Below the pieces are notes generated by a model that saw nothing but the letters and a program-made list of their open reading frames with translations, was not told where the DNA came from and made no database searches. From Prado023 sp963777855 (GTDB lineage: Bacteria; Actinomycetota; Actinomycetes; S36-B12; CAIYMF01), in NCBI GenBank assembly GCA_963777855.1, contig CAVZRW010000005.1, positions 186,001 through 250,000 on the forward strand: 64,000 nt of DNA, read 5' to 3'. A program made the translations under genes and the position numbers. Below, piece after piece: positions 7,757 to 17,628 of the stretch (positions are counted from its first letter, which is position 1; each line of letters starts with the position of its first letter).

Positions 7757-9016
7757 TCAGCGACTGCGCGGACGCAGTGACGACTCCGGCTCGGCCGGTG
7801 ACTGCGCAGGGAGCGCGTCGGTGAGGTCGACCTGCCCCGACCGGGCGGGCAGCAGCGCGGCCACGGCCAGCGCGAAGGCGGTCAGCAGCGCGCCGATCCG
7901 CACGGTGTGGATGGCCACCCCGATGAACCCGCCGTCGATGATGTCGACGTACGCGAACGGGTACAGCGCCTGGGCGGCCAGCGCGGTGACGGCCAGCGGC
8001 AGCGTGGCACGGCGCATCCGGGGGGAGCCCGCCGCCCACACCAGGGCAGACATGCCCAGCAGCCACACGTTGTACTGGGGGCTGAGCACGCGCGAGGTCA
8101 CCGTGAGCCACAGGATCGCCACGAACGCGATGTCGGCCACGGGCGCGTGGTCCAGCCGACCGAGGGCGCGGGCCGCGATGAGCGCGACCAGCCCGATCAG
8201 CGACAGCGGCACGAGCCACGGCGCGATCGCGTCGGCCAGCGGCACGCCGACCTCGGAGGACCCGTAGCGGAAGGCCTCGGGCACGCCGTCACGACCCAGG
8301 ACCATGCGGGCCCAGACGAAGGGCAGGGCAGCCACCGACTCGGTCTGCAGGCCGCGGGCCTCGCCGTTGTCGACGAAGCCCGACAGGATCCCGGGGAACG
8401 TCCAGGCCGCGGTCACCACGATGGCCACGGAGGTCACGATCGCGCCCAGGGCGCCACGCAACCAGTCACGCTGGCGCATCGCCAGGGCCATCACCGCCGG
8501 CCAGATCTTCAGGCCGCCACCGATCGCCAGGACCGCGCCGGCGGCCGCGGGCACGGCCAGGGCCATGAGCCCCGCGAGCGCAGCCAGCGTGGGGATCGAG
8601 TCGTAGCGGCCGTAGAGCAGGGGGCCCACCAGCAGCGGCGTGACAAGCCACACGGCATACCCGTGCCAGCGACCACGAGCACGGGCGTCGCGGGCCAGCA
8701 GGACGCTGATCGCCACGTCGACAGCGATCAGCAGGATCGCGAACATCCAGGGGGCGGAGCCCAGCAGGCCCACCCCGCCGAAGACGAAGGCCGCCAGCGG
8801 CGGGTACTGCCACATCGGATCAGCCGCGGGGACGATGCCCTGGGCCAGGTCCTCGCCCCAGCGTGAGTACACGTTGAGGTCGTCGAAGATGTGCTTCCAG
8901 TCGTGGTGGAACATCATCCCCAGGGCCATGAGCGCCACGAGGCCGCGCGTGAGCACCCACCAGCCGAGCCGATACCTCGACTCGGACAGTCGTGCCACGC
9001 GGGTCTGGAGCTCCAC
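7757..9016 (-). CDS. GT87-family polytopic glycosyltransferase
   Basis: 419 aa from GTG 9016, with ten or more hydrophobic segments. Features typical of GT-C/GT87 (PF09594-like) polyprenyl-phosphate-mannose-dependent transferases are visible. DDLNVYSRW is in the first extracytoplasmic loop, where the catalytic Asp would be. MWQYPPLAAFVFG follows shortly after, then LLYGRYDSIPTLAAL, GGLKIWPAVM, and later SRVLSPQYNVWLLG. In actinomycetes such enzymes mannosylate lipids or cell-wall glycans. The C-terminal 35 residues are polar. It stands alone between the amino acid importer and the lipoprotein pair. The acceptor is unknown. Confidence 0.8.
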   Translation of the reverse strand: MELQTRVARLSESRYRLGWWVLTRGLVALMALGMMFHHDWKHIFDDLNVYSRWGEDLAQGIVPAADPMWQYPPLAAFVFGGVGLLGSAPWMFAILLIAVDVAISVLLARDARARGRWHGYAVWLVTPLLVGPLLYGRYDSIPTLAALAGLMALAVPAAAGAVLAIGGGLKIWPAVMALAMRQRDWLRGALGAIVTSVAIVVTAAWTFPGILSGFVDNGEARGLQTESVAALPFVWARMVLGRDGVPEAFRYGSSEVGVPLADAIAPWLVPLSLIGLVALIAARALGRLDHAPVADIAFVAILWLTVTSRVLSPQYNVWLLGMSALVWAAGSPRMRRATLPLAVTALAAQALYPFAYVDIIDGGFIGVAIHTVRIGALLTAFALAVAALLPARSGQVDLTDALPAQSPAEPESSLRPRSR

Positions 9017-9070
9017 ACCGCCATTGTGCCCGAGTTCGCGGCGATCAAACCGCCTCGTCGGCGCGTCGCC

Positions 9071-10674
9071 TCATTGGTAGGACACCCACCACGGGGTCGG
9101 CTCCTGGCTCATCGTGGTGGCCGGCGAGGGCGTGGGCTCGTCCTCGTCGTAGAAGTTCTTCCACCCGAAGCGCAGGCCGCGGGGGGCGTTGGCCAGCAGG
9201 GCGTTCCACGTGTCCTGCTTCTGGCCGAGGGTGCCGTCGCCGTCCATCTGCAGCACCACCGCGAGCTCGTCGTGGCTCAGGTCGAGGGTCTCGCGCTCGG
9301 TGATCATGTCGGTGCGGAACTGGTGGAGCAGCACCATCTTCTGGGGGAGGTCGTTCTCGGCGGTGAGCTCGGCCAGCCACGCCATCGCCTCGTTGATCTC
9401 AGCGGCACTGACGCTGCCGATCTGCTCCATGGGCAGCTGCTCGGGGGTCAGCCGCCACTCCGGGTCCATCGCCAGGCCCACGTGGGGAAGCAGCAGGAGC
9501 TCCTCGTAGAGCTTCGCCTGGGTGAGGAAGTCCGATCGGCCGGACTGCAGGTCCAGCACCACGTAGAGCCCGGACTCGGCAGCTGCCTGCACCAACGGGC
9601 GCAGCACGTCGACGCTCCACTCGTTGGAGTAGTTGCCGTCCTTGCCCTGGGAGCCCGAGGCCACGGTCGCGATGATCTCGAAGGCCGGGATCACCTTCTC
9701 CTCGACGTAGGGCTCGTAGGCCGCCGCCTGGGCCTTGGCCCGCTCGACGGCAGCCTGGGGGTCCTGCTCACCGAGGACGCCCAGGGCTGCGGACAGAGGA
9801 TGGCCGTAGAGGGCGACGTAGCGCTTGCCGGTGAACACCTTCTGGCCGCCGCCGGGCAGGCGGACCCCCGTTGCGGCGGTGGCCACGCGCTGGCCGAATC
9901 GCGCCCGCGGGCCGAAACCGGCGCCCACCCCGATCACCTGCGCCGGCTCGACATCAGCCACCGCCTTCAGGTTGGCCTCCGAGGACCGGGGATCGGTGGA
10001 GGTCAGCTCCACCGCGGGGACCCCGGCCGCGGCAAGCACCGCGGTGGCCACCTCGGCGAGCTCGGCTGGCGCCGCCTTCGGGGTGGTCAGGGCCGTGGTC
10101 CCCTCGGCCGGCGTTGTCGGGGCCAGCTCGGGCAGGTCGTCGGGGTCGCTGACCACGGTGACGCCCGGCAGGTCGGGGGTGCCGGCGCCCATGTGCAGCA
10201 CGTCGGTGACCCCGAGGCGCGCCAGTTCGGCGGCGGGGCCGTCGTCCGAGGCGGGGTCGGCGGGGTCGGCGGACGCGGGGTCGGCGGGGTCGGCGGGGTC
10301 GGCGGACGGGGTGGCGGCGCGGGGTCGACTACCAGCAGCGGGACACCGAGGGTCTCGGCCTCGCGTGACGCTGCCTCGAGGTTGGCCGGGTCGGTGGTGA
10401 CCGCCACGGGGCTCGAGCGCCAGACCGCACGGCTGGCGGCGACCGCCATCGCACCGGGCGACGTGGCCGACAGCACGACGGGGGCCTCGGGCGCGGTGGC
10501 CACGGCGCCCGCGGGCGTCCGTACGGGGGCCGTGCCACCCTGCTCGGGCTGACGATCCGCGGCAGCGCCGGTGCAGGCCCCCAGCAGCAGGCACGCCGCG
10601 AGGCCGGGGGCCAGCACCCACGCGACCCGGCCGGGGCGGGCCGCGGACGGGCGGGGGAGGTCGGGCAGGGTCAT
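9071..10674 (-). CDS. Putative lipoprotein with TIM-barrel-like C-terminal domain, function unknown (one frameshift)
   Basis: About 534 aa if one G is restored in the run at 10321-10324. Start ATG 10674 overlaps the stop of the GH3 gene (ATGA). The N-terminus is a lipoprotein signal with lipobox LGAC, then an Ala-rich region that includes SRAVWRSSPVAVTTDP. A short ADP-repeat linker encoded by a 9-bp tandem repeat follows. The C-terminal 300 residues contain patterned strands such as GLYVVLDLQSGRSDF, LPHVGLAMDPEWRL and KMVLLHQFRTDMI, which suggest a barrel hydrolase, but I see no catalytic signature I can name. Coupling with the GH3 lipoprotein implies a shared role at the cell surface. Confidence 0.75.
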
Positions 10675-11903
10675 GGCTGCTCCGTCGGGTTGATGACCGG
10701 GGCGTCCGACGGTACGTCAGCCTCGCTGACGGTCGGTGCAGGCCCGCCGCCGACGGCGCAGGGGTCGACGCCCTTGACCGCCAGGACCCGCGCGGCGGCC
10801 CCGTTCAGGCGGTCGGGTGCGAGGGCGCCCGACTCCAGCGCCGCCCGCACGGCCCGGCGGCCCTCGACGGACCCGCCGGGCCCGACGATGCCGAGGTCGC
10901 CGCCGGCGGCCAGGAACCCCACGAGGGCATCGCCCTGAGTGGGCTGGCCGGCGGCGGCCATCCCCAGCGCGTCGCTGACGACCAGGCCGTCGAAGCCCAC
11001 CTCCTGGCCGAGAAGGCCGGTGACCACGGACTTCGTCTGGCTGCTCGGGGTGTCCGAGTAGCCGGGGATCGTGGTGTGCCCGACCATCACGCCGACCTCG
11101 ACCTGCCGGGGGATCTCTCGGTAGGGCATGAGGTCGACCTCGCGCAGGTCCTCGATGGACGGGCCGACCGAGCGCCCATCGTGGGTGTCGCCGGTGGTGC
11201 GGCCGTGGCCGGGGAAGTGCTTGAGCACCGGGAGCAGGCCCGCGTCGGCCACCCCCTGGGCCGCGGCTGCGCCGAACTCGGCGACCACGTCGGGATCATC
11301 GGAGGGGGCCCGGTCGCCGATGCCCGGGCCGTGGCCCACGTCGACGACCGGGGCGAACACGAGGTCCACGCCCCAGTCGGCCAGGCTCCGGGCATGCTCG
11401 GCCCACATCGAGCGGACCTCGGCCGGGGTCATCGTGGCGGCCTGGCGTCGCGCGGACGGGATCGGGCCGACCACGTCCCGGTAGCGCTGGACCTGCCCGC
11501 CCTCCTCATCGGCGGCCAGCAGGGCGCCGTAGCGGGTGCCGCTGGTGACCCGCTCGAGGGCGCGCGCCGACGAGGCGTCGAGCCGGCCGTTCGCAAGCAG
11601 CCCCGCGATCAGCCCGTCGCGCAGCCAGCCGTCGACCCGATCGAGGTCGGTGGTGGTCACCACCATGGTCTGGCCGATGCGGACCTCGAGGGGTAGCGCG
11701 GCCACGCAGGCGAGGACAGCCCGGGATGGGTCGGCGCTCGGGGTCACGCTGCGGGAGGCCGCAGGCTCCGTCGACACGGAAGAACCCTGCGGGGCCGGCG
11801 CCGCCCCCGGTTCGCTGCCGCAGCCGCTGATCAGGGCCAGCACGGCCAGGGCCGCAGCGCCCAGCGCCGGGCTGGCGGCACGGGCGGGCGGGCGCGACGG
11901 CAT
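10671..11903 (-). CDS. Glycoside hydrolase family 3 lipoprotein (beta-N-acetylhexosaminidase, NagZ-like)
   Basis: 410 aa from ATG 11903; an alternative ATG at 11915 adds four residues. The lipobox is ISGC after a hydrophobic segment. The GH3 N-acetylglucosaminidase core is clear: ALLAADEEGGQVQR early, the KHFPGHGRTTGDTHDGRS loop that carries the His/Asp catalytic pair of NagZ, and GLVVSDALGM with the nucleophile Asp. It lacks the extra C-terminal domain of broad GH3 glucosidases, as expected for NagZ. Being a lipoprotein it acts outside the membrane, probably on peptidoglycan GlcNAc-MurNAc, as in Gram-positive NagZ. It is coupled to the downstream lipoprotein. Confidence 0.88.
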   Translation of the reverse strand: MPSRPPARAASPALGAAALAVLALISGCGSEPGAAPAPQGSSVSTEPAASRSVTPSADPSRAVLACVAALPLEVRIGQTMVVTTTDLDRVDGWLRDGLIAGLLANGRLDASSARALERVTSGTRYGALLAADEEGGQVQRYRDVVGPIPSARRQAATMTPAEVRSMWAEHARSLADWGVDLVFAPVVDVGHGPGIGDRAPSDDPDVVAEFGAAAAQGVADAGLLPVLKHFPGHGRTTGDTHDGRSVGPSIEDLREVDLMPYREIPRQVEVGVMVGHTTIPGYSDTPSSQTKSVVTGLLGQEVGFDGLVVSDALGMAAAGQPTQGDALVGFLAAGGDLGIVGPGGSVEGRRAVRAALESGALAPDRLNGAAARVLAVKGVDPCAVGGGPAPTVSEADVPSDAPVINPTEQP

Positions 11904-11986
11904 GGACACAAGCATGACACCGGTCCCCGGGTGGACCGACCGGATACGTGGCCGGTGCCCACCGTGGGCCGTCCGCCCGGCTGGAC

Positions 11987-13528
11987 CTACCGCGGCACCG
12001 CGGCCGGGGCTACCCGTAGCCCAGTGGCCTGCTCGAAGGCGTGGGCGAACCCGAGCAGCTGCCCGTCGCTGCCCGGCCGGCCGATCAGGGTGACCCCGGT
12101 CGGCATCCCGCTGGCCCGCAGCCCCAGGGGCACCGTCACAGCCGGGTACCCGGCTGTTGCGTAGAGCGAGGAGTGCAGGTTGGTGAGGCTCACGAGCAGG
12201 TCGCTGCCAGCCGCGTCGAACGTGGCGTCGAGCATCTGCTGGGCGAGCCCTCGGTGGGCCATGGCGGCCTCCTCGTAGGCGTCGCGCGTGATCCGCTGGA
12301 CCAGCGCGAGGTCGAGGAAGAACTGCCCGGCCGGCATCCGGCGGCGGGGCTTGCGCAGGTTGTAGGCGTGCAGATCGGCCAGGCTCGTCACTGGGGCCCC
12401 GGCGGCGGCGAGGTACCCCACCGTGTCGTGGCTGACCCCGCCGAGGACCACCCTCATGAACCCGTGCTCGAACTCGGCCCGCGGCGTCGTGGCCACCACC
12501 ACCGACTCGACCGGCTCGGCCCCCGCAGCCCGCAGGCCCGCGTCGATCCGGGCCAGCATGGCGGGGTTGTCCGCCGTGGCCTCGAAGGGCGACTTCTGGG
12601 TGCGGATGTCCTGGGCGAGCACCCCGACCCGCACCCCGTCCAGCGCCTGTCCGGTGAGGTCCACCTCGATCGGGCGCGTGGCCATCGCCTGCAGGACGAG
12701 GGCGGCATCGGCCACGGTCCGCCCGATCGGGCCCGGGTCGTCCTGATGACGCACCAACGGGATCACGCCCGTGCCGTCGACCAGCCCGTGCGTGGGCTTC
12801 ATGCCGACCACGCCGCAGAACGCCGACGGGGCGACCAGCGACCCCGAGGTCTCGGTGCCCACGCTGACGAGGGCCAGCCCGGCGGCCACCGAGACTGCCG
12901 ACCCGCTGCTCGAGCCACCGGGCGTGAACCCCGCGCCATAGGGGTTGGCCCCCTGGCCGCCGACGGCACTGAACCCGGGCGAGCGCACGACGGCCCCCGC
13001 GAGCTCTGAGAGGTTCGCCTTGGCCAGGATCACCGCGCCGGCCGCGCGCAGTGCGCTGACCACCGCCGCGTCCCGCGCGGGGACGTGCCCGGCGAGGATC
13101 TCGGCCCCGCCCGTCGTGGGCATCGGCCCGGCCGCCTCGACGTTGTCCTTGAGGGTCACCGGGATGCCGTCCAACGGGCCGCGCGACTGCCCGGCCACCC
13201 GGCGGGCGTCGGACCATCGGGCCTGCTCCAGGGCGTCGGGAGCCAGGGCGATCAGGCTGTTCAGCCCGGCCTCGCGGGCGAGGACCCGGCACAGCAGGTG
13301 CACGGTGAGCTCCTCCGACGTGACCCGCCCGTCGGCCAGGTGCGCCTGCACGAGCGCGATGCCCGCAGCGTCGACCAGTGCGTCGAGCTCGGCGACCCGT
13401 GCGGGGTGACGATCGGCCGGGACGCCGGAGAGGTCCAACGGCTCGAGGCGCCCCGGCGAGCGGGCCCCCACCAGTGCCCCGGTGGCCAGGGACCGGCCCG
13501 CGCTCAGGTAGCCGGTCAGGCGGCCCAC
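11987..13528 (-). CDS. Amidase-signature family enzyme
   Basis: 513 aa from GTG 13528, set by GGGAGG 8-13 bases upstream. The Ser-cisSer-Lys triad is visible: Lys in IPVTLKDN, the Gly/Ser-rich stretch TPGGSSSGSAVSVAAG with the cis-Ser, and the nucleophile Ser in SVGTETSGSLVAP. The first 60 residues form a helical extension. This fold hydrolyses amides (GatA, fatty acid amide hydrolase, peptide amidase). The absence of gatB/gatC neighbours argues against tRNA amidotransferase. The GatA-unlike ending GMPTGVTLIGRPGSDGQLL fits stand-alone amidases. The substrate is unknown. Confidence 0.88.
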   Translation of the reverse strand: MGRLTGYLSAGRSLATGALVGARSPGRLEPLDLSGVPADRHPARVAELDALVDAAGIALVQAHLADGRVTSEELTVHLLCRVLAREAGLNSLIALAPDALEQARWSDARRVAGQSRGPLDGIPVTLKDNVEAAGPMPTTGGAEILAGHVPARDAAVVSALRAAGAVILAKANLSELAGAVVRSPGFSAVGGQGANPYGAGFTPGGSSSGSAVSVAAGLALVSVGTETSGSLVAPSAFCGVVGMKPTHGLVDGTGVIPLVRHQDDPGPIGRTVADAALVLQAMATRPIEVDLTGQALDGVRVGVLAQDIRTQKSPFEATADNPAMLARIDAGLRAAGAEPVESVVVATTPRAEFEHGFMRVVLGGVSHDTVGYLAAAGAPVTSLADLHAYNLRKPRRRMPAGQFFLDLALVQRITRDAYEEAAMAHRGLAQQMLDATFDAAGSDLLVSLTNLHSSLYATAGYPAVTVPLGLRASGMPTGVTLIGRPGSDGQLLGFAHAFEQATGLRVAPAAVPR

Positions 13529-13587
13529 GGGCGCACCTCCCTCGCTTCGTCGCCGGGCCGCGTCGCGGACCAGTGGATCGGCTGATC

Positions 13588-14181
13588 CTAGGGCGCGACC
13601 GGGGCCACCACCCGGGTGACGATCCAGCGGTCCTTGCCGATCCGCCGGGTCGGGGTGAAACCGTGGGCCTCGAACAGGGCGAGTGTCGCGTTGTGCAGGA
13701 ACGACGATGAGACCTTCCGATCGGTGGTGTCCTCGGGGAAGCTCTCCACGACCCCGCCGCCGAGGCGCGCGATCCCGGCCACGGCGCCGCCGAGGGCCGC
13801 GGAGGCGACGCCGTGGCCGCGGTGCGCGCGGTCGACGAAGAAGCACGTGATCCGCCAGTCGGCGGAGGTACCCGGGCCCTCGTTGTAGGCGCGCAGGGCC
13901 TTGATCCGGGGCAGCTCCTGCGGCGTGCCGAACTGGCACCACCCCACGCACAAGTCGTCGGCATAGACCAGGGCGGCGTGTGCGCGGCCCTCACGGACCC
14001 GCTGGTCCTTGTCCTTGCGGTTCAGGTCCGGCGTCCGACCGCGGCCGACGCCCTCGGAGTGGAAGCCCATGCACCAGCAGCCGCCCCACACCCCGTTGTG
14101 CCGCTCGACCAGGGCCGCGAAGTCCGGCCACGTGGCCTGGTCGAGGGGCTTGACGCCGAGGGGCTGGGAGGCGCTGGGCAT
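13588..14181 (-). CDS. GNAT-family N-acetyltransferase
   Basis: 197 aa. The acetyl-CoA binding loop reads VDRAHRGHGVASAALGGAVAG, the R/Q-x-x-G-x-G/A motif of GNATs. It is preceded by the strand ITCFFV and followed by FEAHGFTPTRRIGKDRWIVTR at the C-terminus. A Trp/Cys-rich N-terminal segment GVWGGCWCMGFH is typical of a subgroup of uncharacterised actinobacterial GNATs. It is transcribed with the amidase direction, 59 bp upstream of it. The acceptor is unknown. Confidence 0.85.
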   Translation of the reverse strand: MPSASQPLGVKPLDQATWPDFAALVERHNGVWGGCWCMGFHSEGVGRGRTPDLNRKDKDQRVREGRAHAALVYADDLCVGWCQFGTPQELPRIKALRAYNEGPGTSADWRITCFFVDRAHRGHGVASAALGGAVAGIARLGGGVVESFPEDTTDRKVSSSFLHNATLALFEAHGFTPTRRIGKDRWIVTRVVAPVAP

Positions 14182-14236
14182 GGGGTCATGGTCAACGCTG
14201 CACCGGGGCGGACGCCACCGGTGCCGCGCCGGCGAC

Positions 14237-15610
14237 CTACGACACCGGCGTCACGCGGTGCAGGTCCAGGTAGAGGACCATCGGATCCCACGACTGGGAC
14301 AGGGTCAGCCCGCCGTACAGGTGGAAGATGTCGGCGTTCACCCTGCTGCTCGCGCCGTTGGCCCATGAGGACACCCATCCGACCTTCGACGCCCGCACCG
14401 TGACGTCACGGCCCACGAAGCCCACGGGGATCTTGGCGATGGTGTAGTAGCCGTCGCCGTCGGCCGTCGCCGAACGCAGGGCCTGGCCGGTCTGGGCATC
14501 GAAGACGGTGACCTTCGCGTAGCCGAGCGGGTCGAAGTCGCCCAGGACCTGGCCCGTGATCGTCGCAGCCCGGCTCACGTTGATCATGCCCCCCGACTCG
14601 CCGACCACGACACCCGGGACGAGCTGGAAGACGGTGGCCGTGTCACGCGAGTCCTGCCACGTGGCCCACGCGGTCGTGTAGAAGGGTCCCGAGGCCCGGA
14701 CCTTCACCCGAACCGGGGGAAGCCCCTCGATCCGGAAGTACCCGTCGTCGTCGACCACGGATCGCAGGAGCCGACCGGAGTCCGCGTCGAACACCGCGAC
14801 CGTCACGTCGGTGATCACCGGTTCGTCATCGAGCATGACACCGCCCTGGATCGCCGACGGCGCGTAGATCGCCACCGTGCCGACGTCGACGGGCGCGAAG
14901 GGCGCCACCTGGAACACGTCAGCAGTCGCTCGGGTCCACTTGTCGTGGGCCCACGTCGTCACCCAACCGGGCTTGCTCGCCCGGAGCACCACCGGACCTG
15001 CGGGCAGCATCCCGATGCGGAAGTATCCCCACTGCTCTCCGGCGCCGACACCCTGCGAGAGCGCCGACCCCAGTACCGCTCCCGTGGTCGCGCTGAACGC
15101 GGTGACCTGGACGCCCTCCAAGGGGTCGTCGTACGGGGAGCTGGTGGATTCGTTGAACGCCATGATCGACCCGGTGATGACCGACTCGGGTGCGAGGTCG
15201 AGGTAGAGGATCATGTCCTCGTCCCAGGTCTGCTCGAGAGTCTGCCCTTCGGACAGCGTGTACACATCGGCCTGCGCCCTGCTCGATGCGCCACTTGCCC
15301 ACGCATCCAGGTAGCCGGCCTTGCGCGCCCTGACCTGGACACGGCCCGGGGGAATACCGGTCACCGTGTAGTACCCGGAGCCGTCAGCGAGCACCGAGCG
15401 GATGGCAGCGCCGGTGTCGGCGTTGAACACCGTCACCCTGGCACCGCCGAGCGGGTCCATCCAGCTGAGGACCTGCCCCGTGATCGCAGCCGTGGGCCCG
15501 GCGAGCGCGGGAGGCCCGCTCAGCCCCAGCATGGAGAACAGCCCCAACGCGACGCCCAGGACTACCAGGAGGCGCCGACGCGGTCGCTGCTGATTGGCAC
15601 TTGTGGACAT
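14237..15610 (-). CDS. Secreted protein with about four carboxypeptidase-regulatory-like (Ig-fold) repeats
   Basis: 457 aa from ATG 15610. A Sec signal peptide (RRRLLVVLGVALGLFSMLGL, cleavage near ALA-G) is followed by four diverged beta-sandwich repeats. Each opens with ITGQVL or a variant, passes through VTVFNADTGAAIRSV and GYYTVTGIPPG, and ends with a segment like VRARKAGYLDAWA. These are CarboxypepD_reg/Cna-B-like modules used as stalks or adhesive extracellular domains. No LPxTG sorting signal or transmembrane anchor is visible at the C-terminus, which ends in VLYLDLHRVTPVS. It stands alone; the role is unknown. Confidence 0.8.
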   Translation of the reverse strand: MSTSANQQRPRRRLLVVLGVALGLFSMLGLSGPPALAGPTAAITGQVLSWMDPLGGARVTVFNADTGAAIRSVLADGSGYYTVTGIPPGRVQVRARKAGYLDAWASGASSRAQADVYTLSEGQTLEQTWDEDMILYLDLAPESVITGSIMAFNESTSSPYDDPLEGVQVTAFSATTGAVLGSALSQGVGAGEQWGYFRIGMLPAGPVVLRASKPGWVTTWAHDKWTRATADVFQVAPFAPVDVGTVAIYAPSAIQGGVMLDDEPVITDVTVAVFDADSGRLLRSVVDDDGYFRIEGLPPVRVKVRASGPFYTTAWATWQDSRDTATVFQLVPGVVVGESGGMINVSRAATITGQVLGDFDPLGYAKVTVFDAQTGQALRSATADGDGYYTIAKIPVGFVGRDVTVRASKVGWVSSWANGASSRVNADIFHLYGGLTLSQSWDPMVLYLDLHRVTPVS

Positions 15611-15846
15611 GACCACTCCCCGATCCCGACGCCCCCGCCACGCTGGCTGCGCGCGGCGGCCATCGACTCCTCGACCGTAGCGCTGCCCTAGCCGCCGCGG
15701 CAGGGTCATAGGGCCCATGCGGTGGCCGAACCCGGCTGAGGGCCACGGGCTCGCATCCAGCCGCGGGAGCCGGGCGCGCAGATCTTCACGGTTCCTCCAC
15801 ACGTCGCCCGCGGGACGGGCACCGGTGCGCACCTACGCTGCCTGCC

Positions 15847-16548
15847 ATGGCCACCCCGAGCCCCGACAGCGCGCGCATCCTCGTCGTCGAGGACGAGCCG
15901 ACGATCAACCAGGCGGTGACCGACCGGCTGCGGGCCGAGGGATTCCTCGTCGACCAGGCACACGACGGGCCCGGTGCGGTGACCTCCTTCGAGGCCCATC
16001 GGCCGGACCTCGTGGTGCTCGACGTGATGCTGCCCGGTTTCGACGGATACGAGGTGTGCCGGCGCATCCAGGCCAGCCGGCCCGTGCCGGTGCTGATGCT
16101 CACCGCGCGCTCCGACGAGACCGACCTGCTCGTCGGCCTGGGCGTCGGTGCCGACGACTACGTCACCAAGCCGTTCTCGATGCGCGAGGTGGTGGCCCGG
16201 ATCCGTGCGCTGCTGCGCCGCGTGGAGCGCGCGGCCGCGCTGGCAGAGGCCGGCGGGTCGCCGATCGCGCTGCCCGGGCTGGTGATCGACCCAGCCGCGC
16301 GGCGGGTCGCCGTGGCCGGGCAGCCCGTGCACCTGACCCCGCTCGAGTTCGACCTGCTGTGCGCCCTGGCAGCCGAGCCCGGCACGGTGCGCAGCCGCGA
16401 CGTCCTCATGCTCCAGGTCTGGGGCTGGTCGGATGCCGCGGGCACCCGCACGCTGGACAGCCACATCAAGAGCCTGCGCGCCAAGATCGGCGGCCAGTGG
16501 GTGCGCACCGTGCACGGCGTCGGGTACGCCCTCGAGGTGCCGGCGTGA
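15847..16548 (+). CDS. OmpR/PhoB-family response regulator
   Basis: 233 aa. The receiver domain (1-120) carries the acidic pocket VVEDEP, the phospho-acceptor Asp in VVLDVMLPGFDGYE, Thr in MLTARS and Lys in YVTKPFSM. The C-terminal winged helix (about 140-233) reads LTPLEFDLLCALAAEPG and ends HGVGYALEV, typical of OmpR/PhoB. The TGA overlaps the kinase GTG by 4 bases, so the two are translationally coupled. It probably controls its neighbours, but no operator is evident upstream. Confidence 0.93.
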   Translation: MATPSPDSARILVVEDEPTINQAVTDRLRAEGFLVDQAHDGPGAVTSFEAHRPDLVVLDVMLPGFDGYEVCRRIQASRPVPVLMLTARSDETDLLVGLGVGADDYVTKPFSMREVVARIRALLRRVERAAALAEAGGSPIALPGLVIDPAARRVAVAGQPVHLTPLEFDLLCALAAEPGTVRSRDVLMLQVWGWSDAAGTRTLDSHIKSLRAKIGGQWVRTVHGVGYALEVPA

Positions 16549-17593
16549 ACACCGAGCGCCCCCTGGACGTCGTGTCATCGATCAAGGTCAAGCTGGGGCT
16601 CCTGGTCGGCGTGAGCGTGGTGGTGGCCGCGCTCGTGGCCGCCGTCGGCGACGCAGCGCAGGTGCCGTGGTGGATCAGCGTGCCGGTGACGGTCGCCGCT
16701 GCCCTGGCCGTCACCCAGTGGCTGGCGCGCGGGATGACCTCGCCGCTGCGAGAGATGACCCGGGCCGCCGGGGCGATGGCCGGCGGGGACTACAGCCAGC
16801 GCGTCACGGCCACGAGCAGCGACGAGGTGGGCGCGCTGGCCGGGGCGTTCAACGCCATGGCCGCCGACCTCGGTGCCGCCGACAGGGAGCGCCGCCGGCT
16901 GGTGGCCACCGTGTCCCACGAGCTGCGCACTCCCCTTGCCGCGCAGCGGGCCCTGCTCGAGAACCTCGTCGACGGCGTCGTGACCCCCGACGACGACGCG
17001 CTTCGGGCAGCGCTGCGCCAGTCCGAGCGGCTCAGCGCGCTCGTCGCCGACCTCCTGGACCTCTCCCGCCTCGATGCCGGGAGGGCGCCCCTGGACCTCA
17101 CCGACGTCCCGGTGGCCGACCTGCTCGGTGCCGCCACCGCCGAGGCGGCACTCGATAGCCGCCCGGTGCGGGTGCGTCATGAGACCCACCCCCAGGACCT
17201 GACCGTGTGCGCGGACCCGGCCCGGCTGGCCCAGCTGCTGGTCAACCTGGTGGACAACGCGATCCGGCACAGTCCGCCCGGCGGTGAGGTGCTCGTCCGC
17301 GCCGAGGCCGTCGACGAATCCACCTGGACCCTCGACGTGCGCGACGAGGGCCCCGGCATCCCGGCCGAGGATGCCGATCGCGTATTCGACCGCTTCGGCT
17401 CCGGCGGGGACACCGGCGGTGGAACGGGCCTCGGCCTGGCAATCGCGCGCTGGGTGTGCCAGCTGCACGGGGGCACGATCCGCGCCCTGCCCCATGACGG
17501 CGCCGGAGCCTGGCTGCAGGCAACCCTGCCCCGCCGCCCTGTGGCTGCCGGCCCCACCGCCCCCGATCTGGGCAGCCCCCCACCGCGGGCTGA
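16545..17593 (+). CDS. Sensor histidine kinase (suspected 1-base deletion near the stop)
   Basis: About 349 aa from GTG 16545. Two N-terminal membrane helices are separated by only a few residues, so there is little extracellular sensor. HAMP-like PLREMTRAAGAMAGGDY follows, then the H-box VATVSHELRTPLAA, N-box LVNLVDNAIRHS, G1 DEGPGIP and G2 GGGTGLGLAIA. As written the frame stays open into the next gene. Restoring one C in the run at 17576-17581 gives a TGA at 17591 just before the RBS of the next gene, which I prefer. The signal may be sensed by the membrane part or by the DUF4173 neighbour. Confidence 0.88.
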
Positions 17594-17628
17594 TGCACGA
17601 CCCACCCATCCCGACAAGGAGGCGGCCA

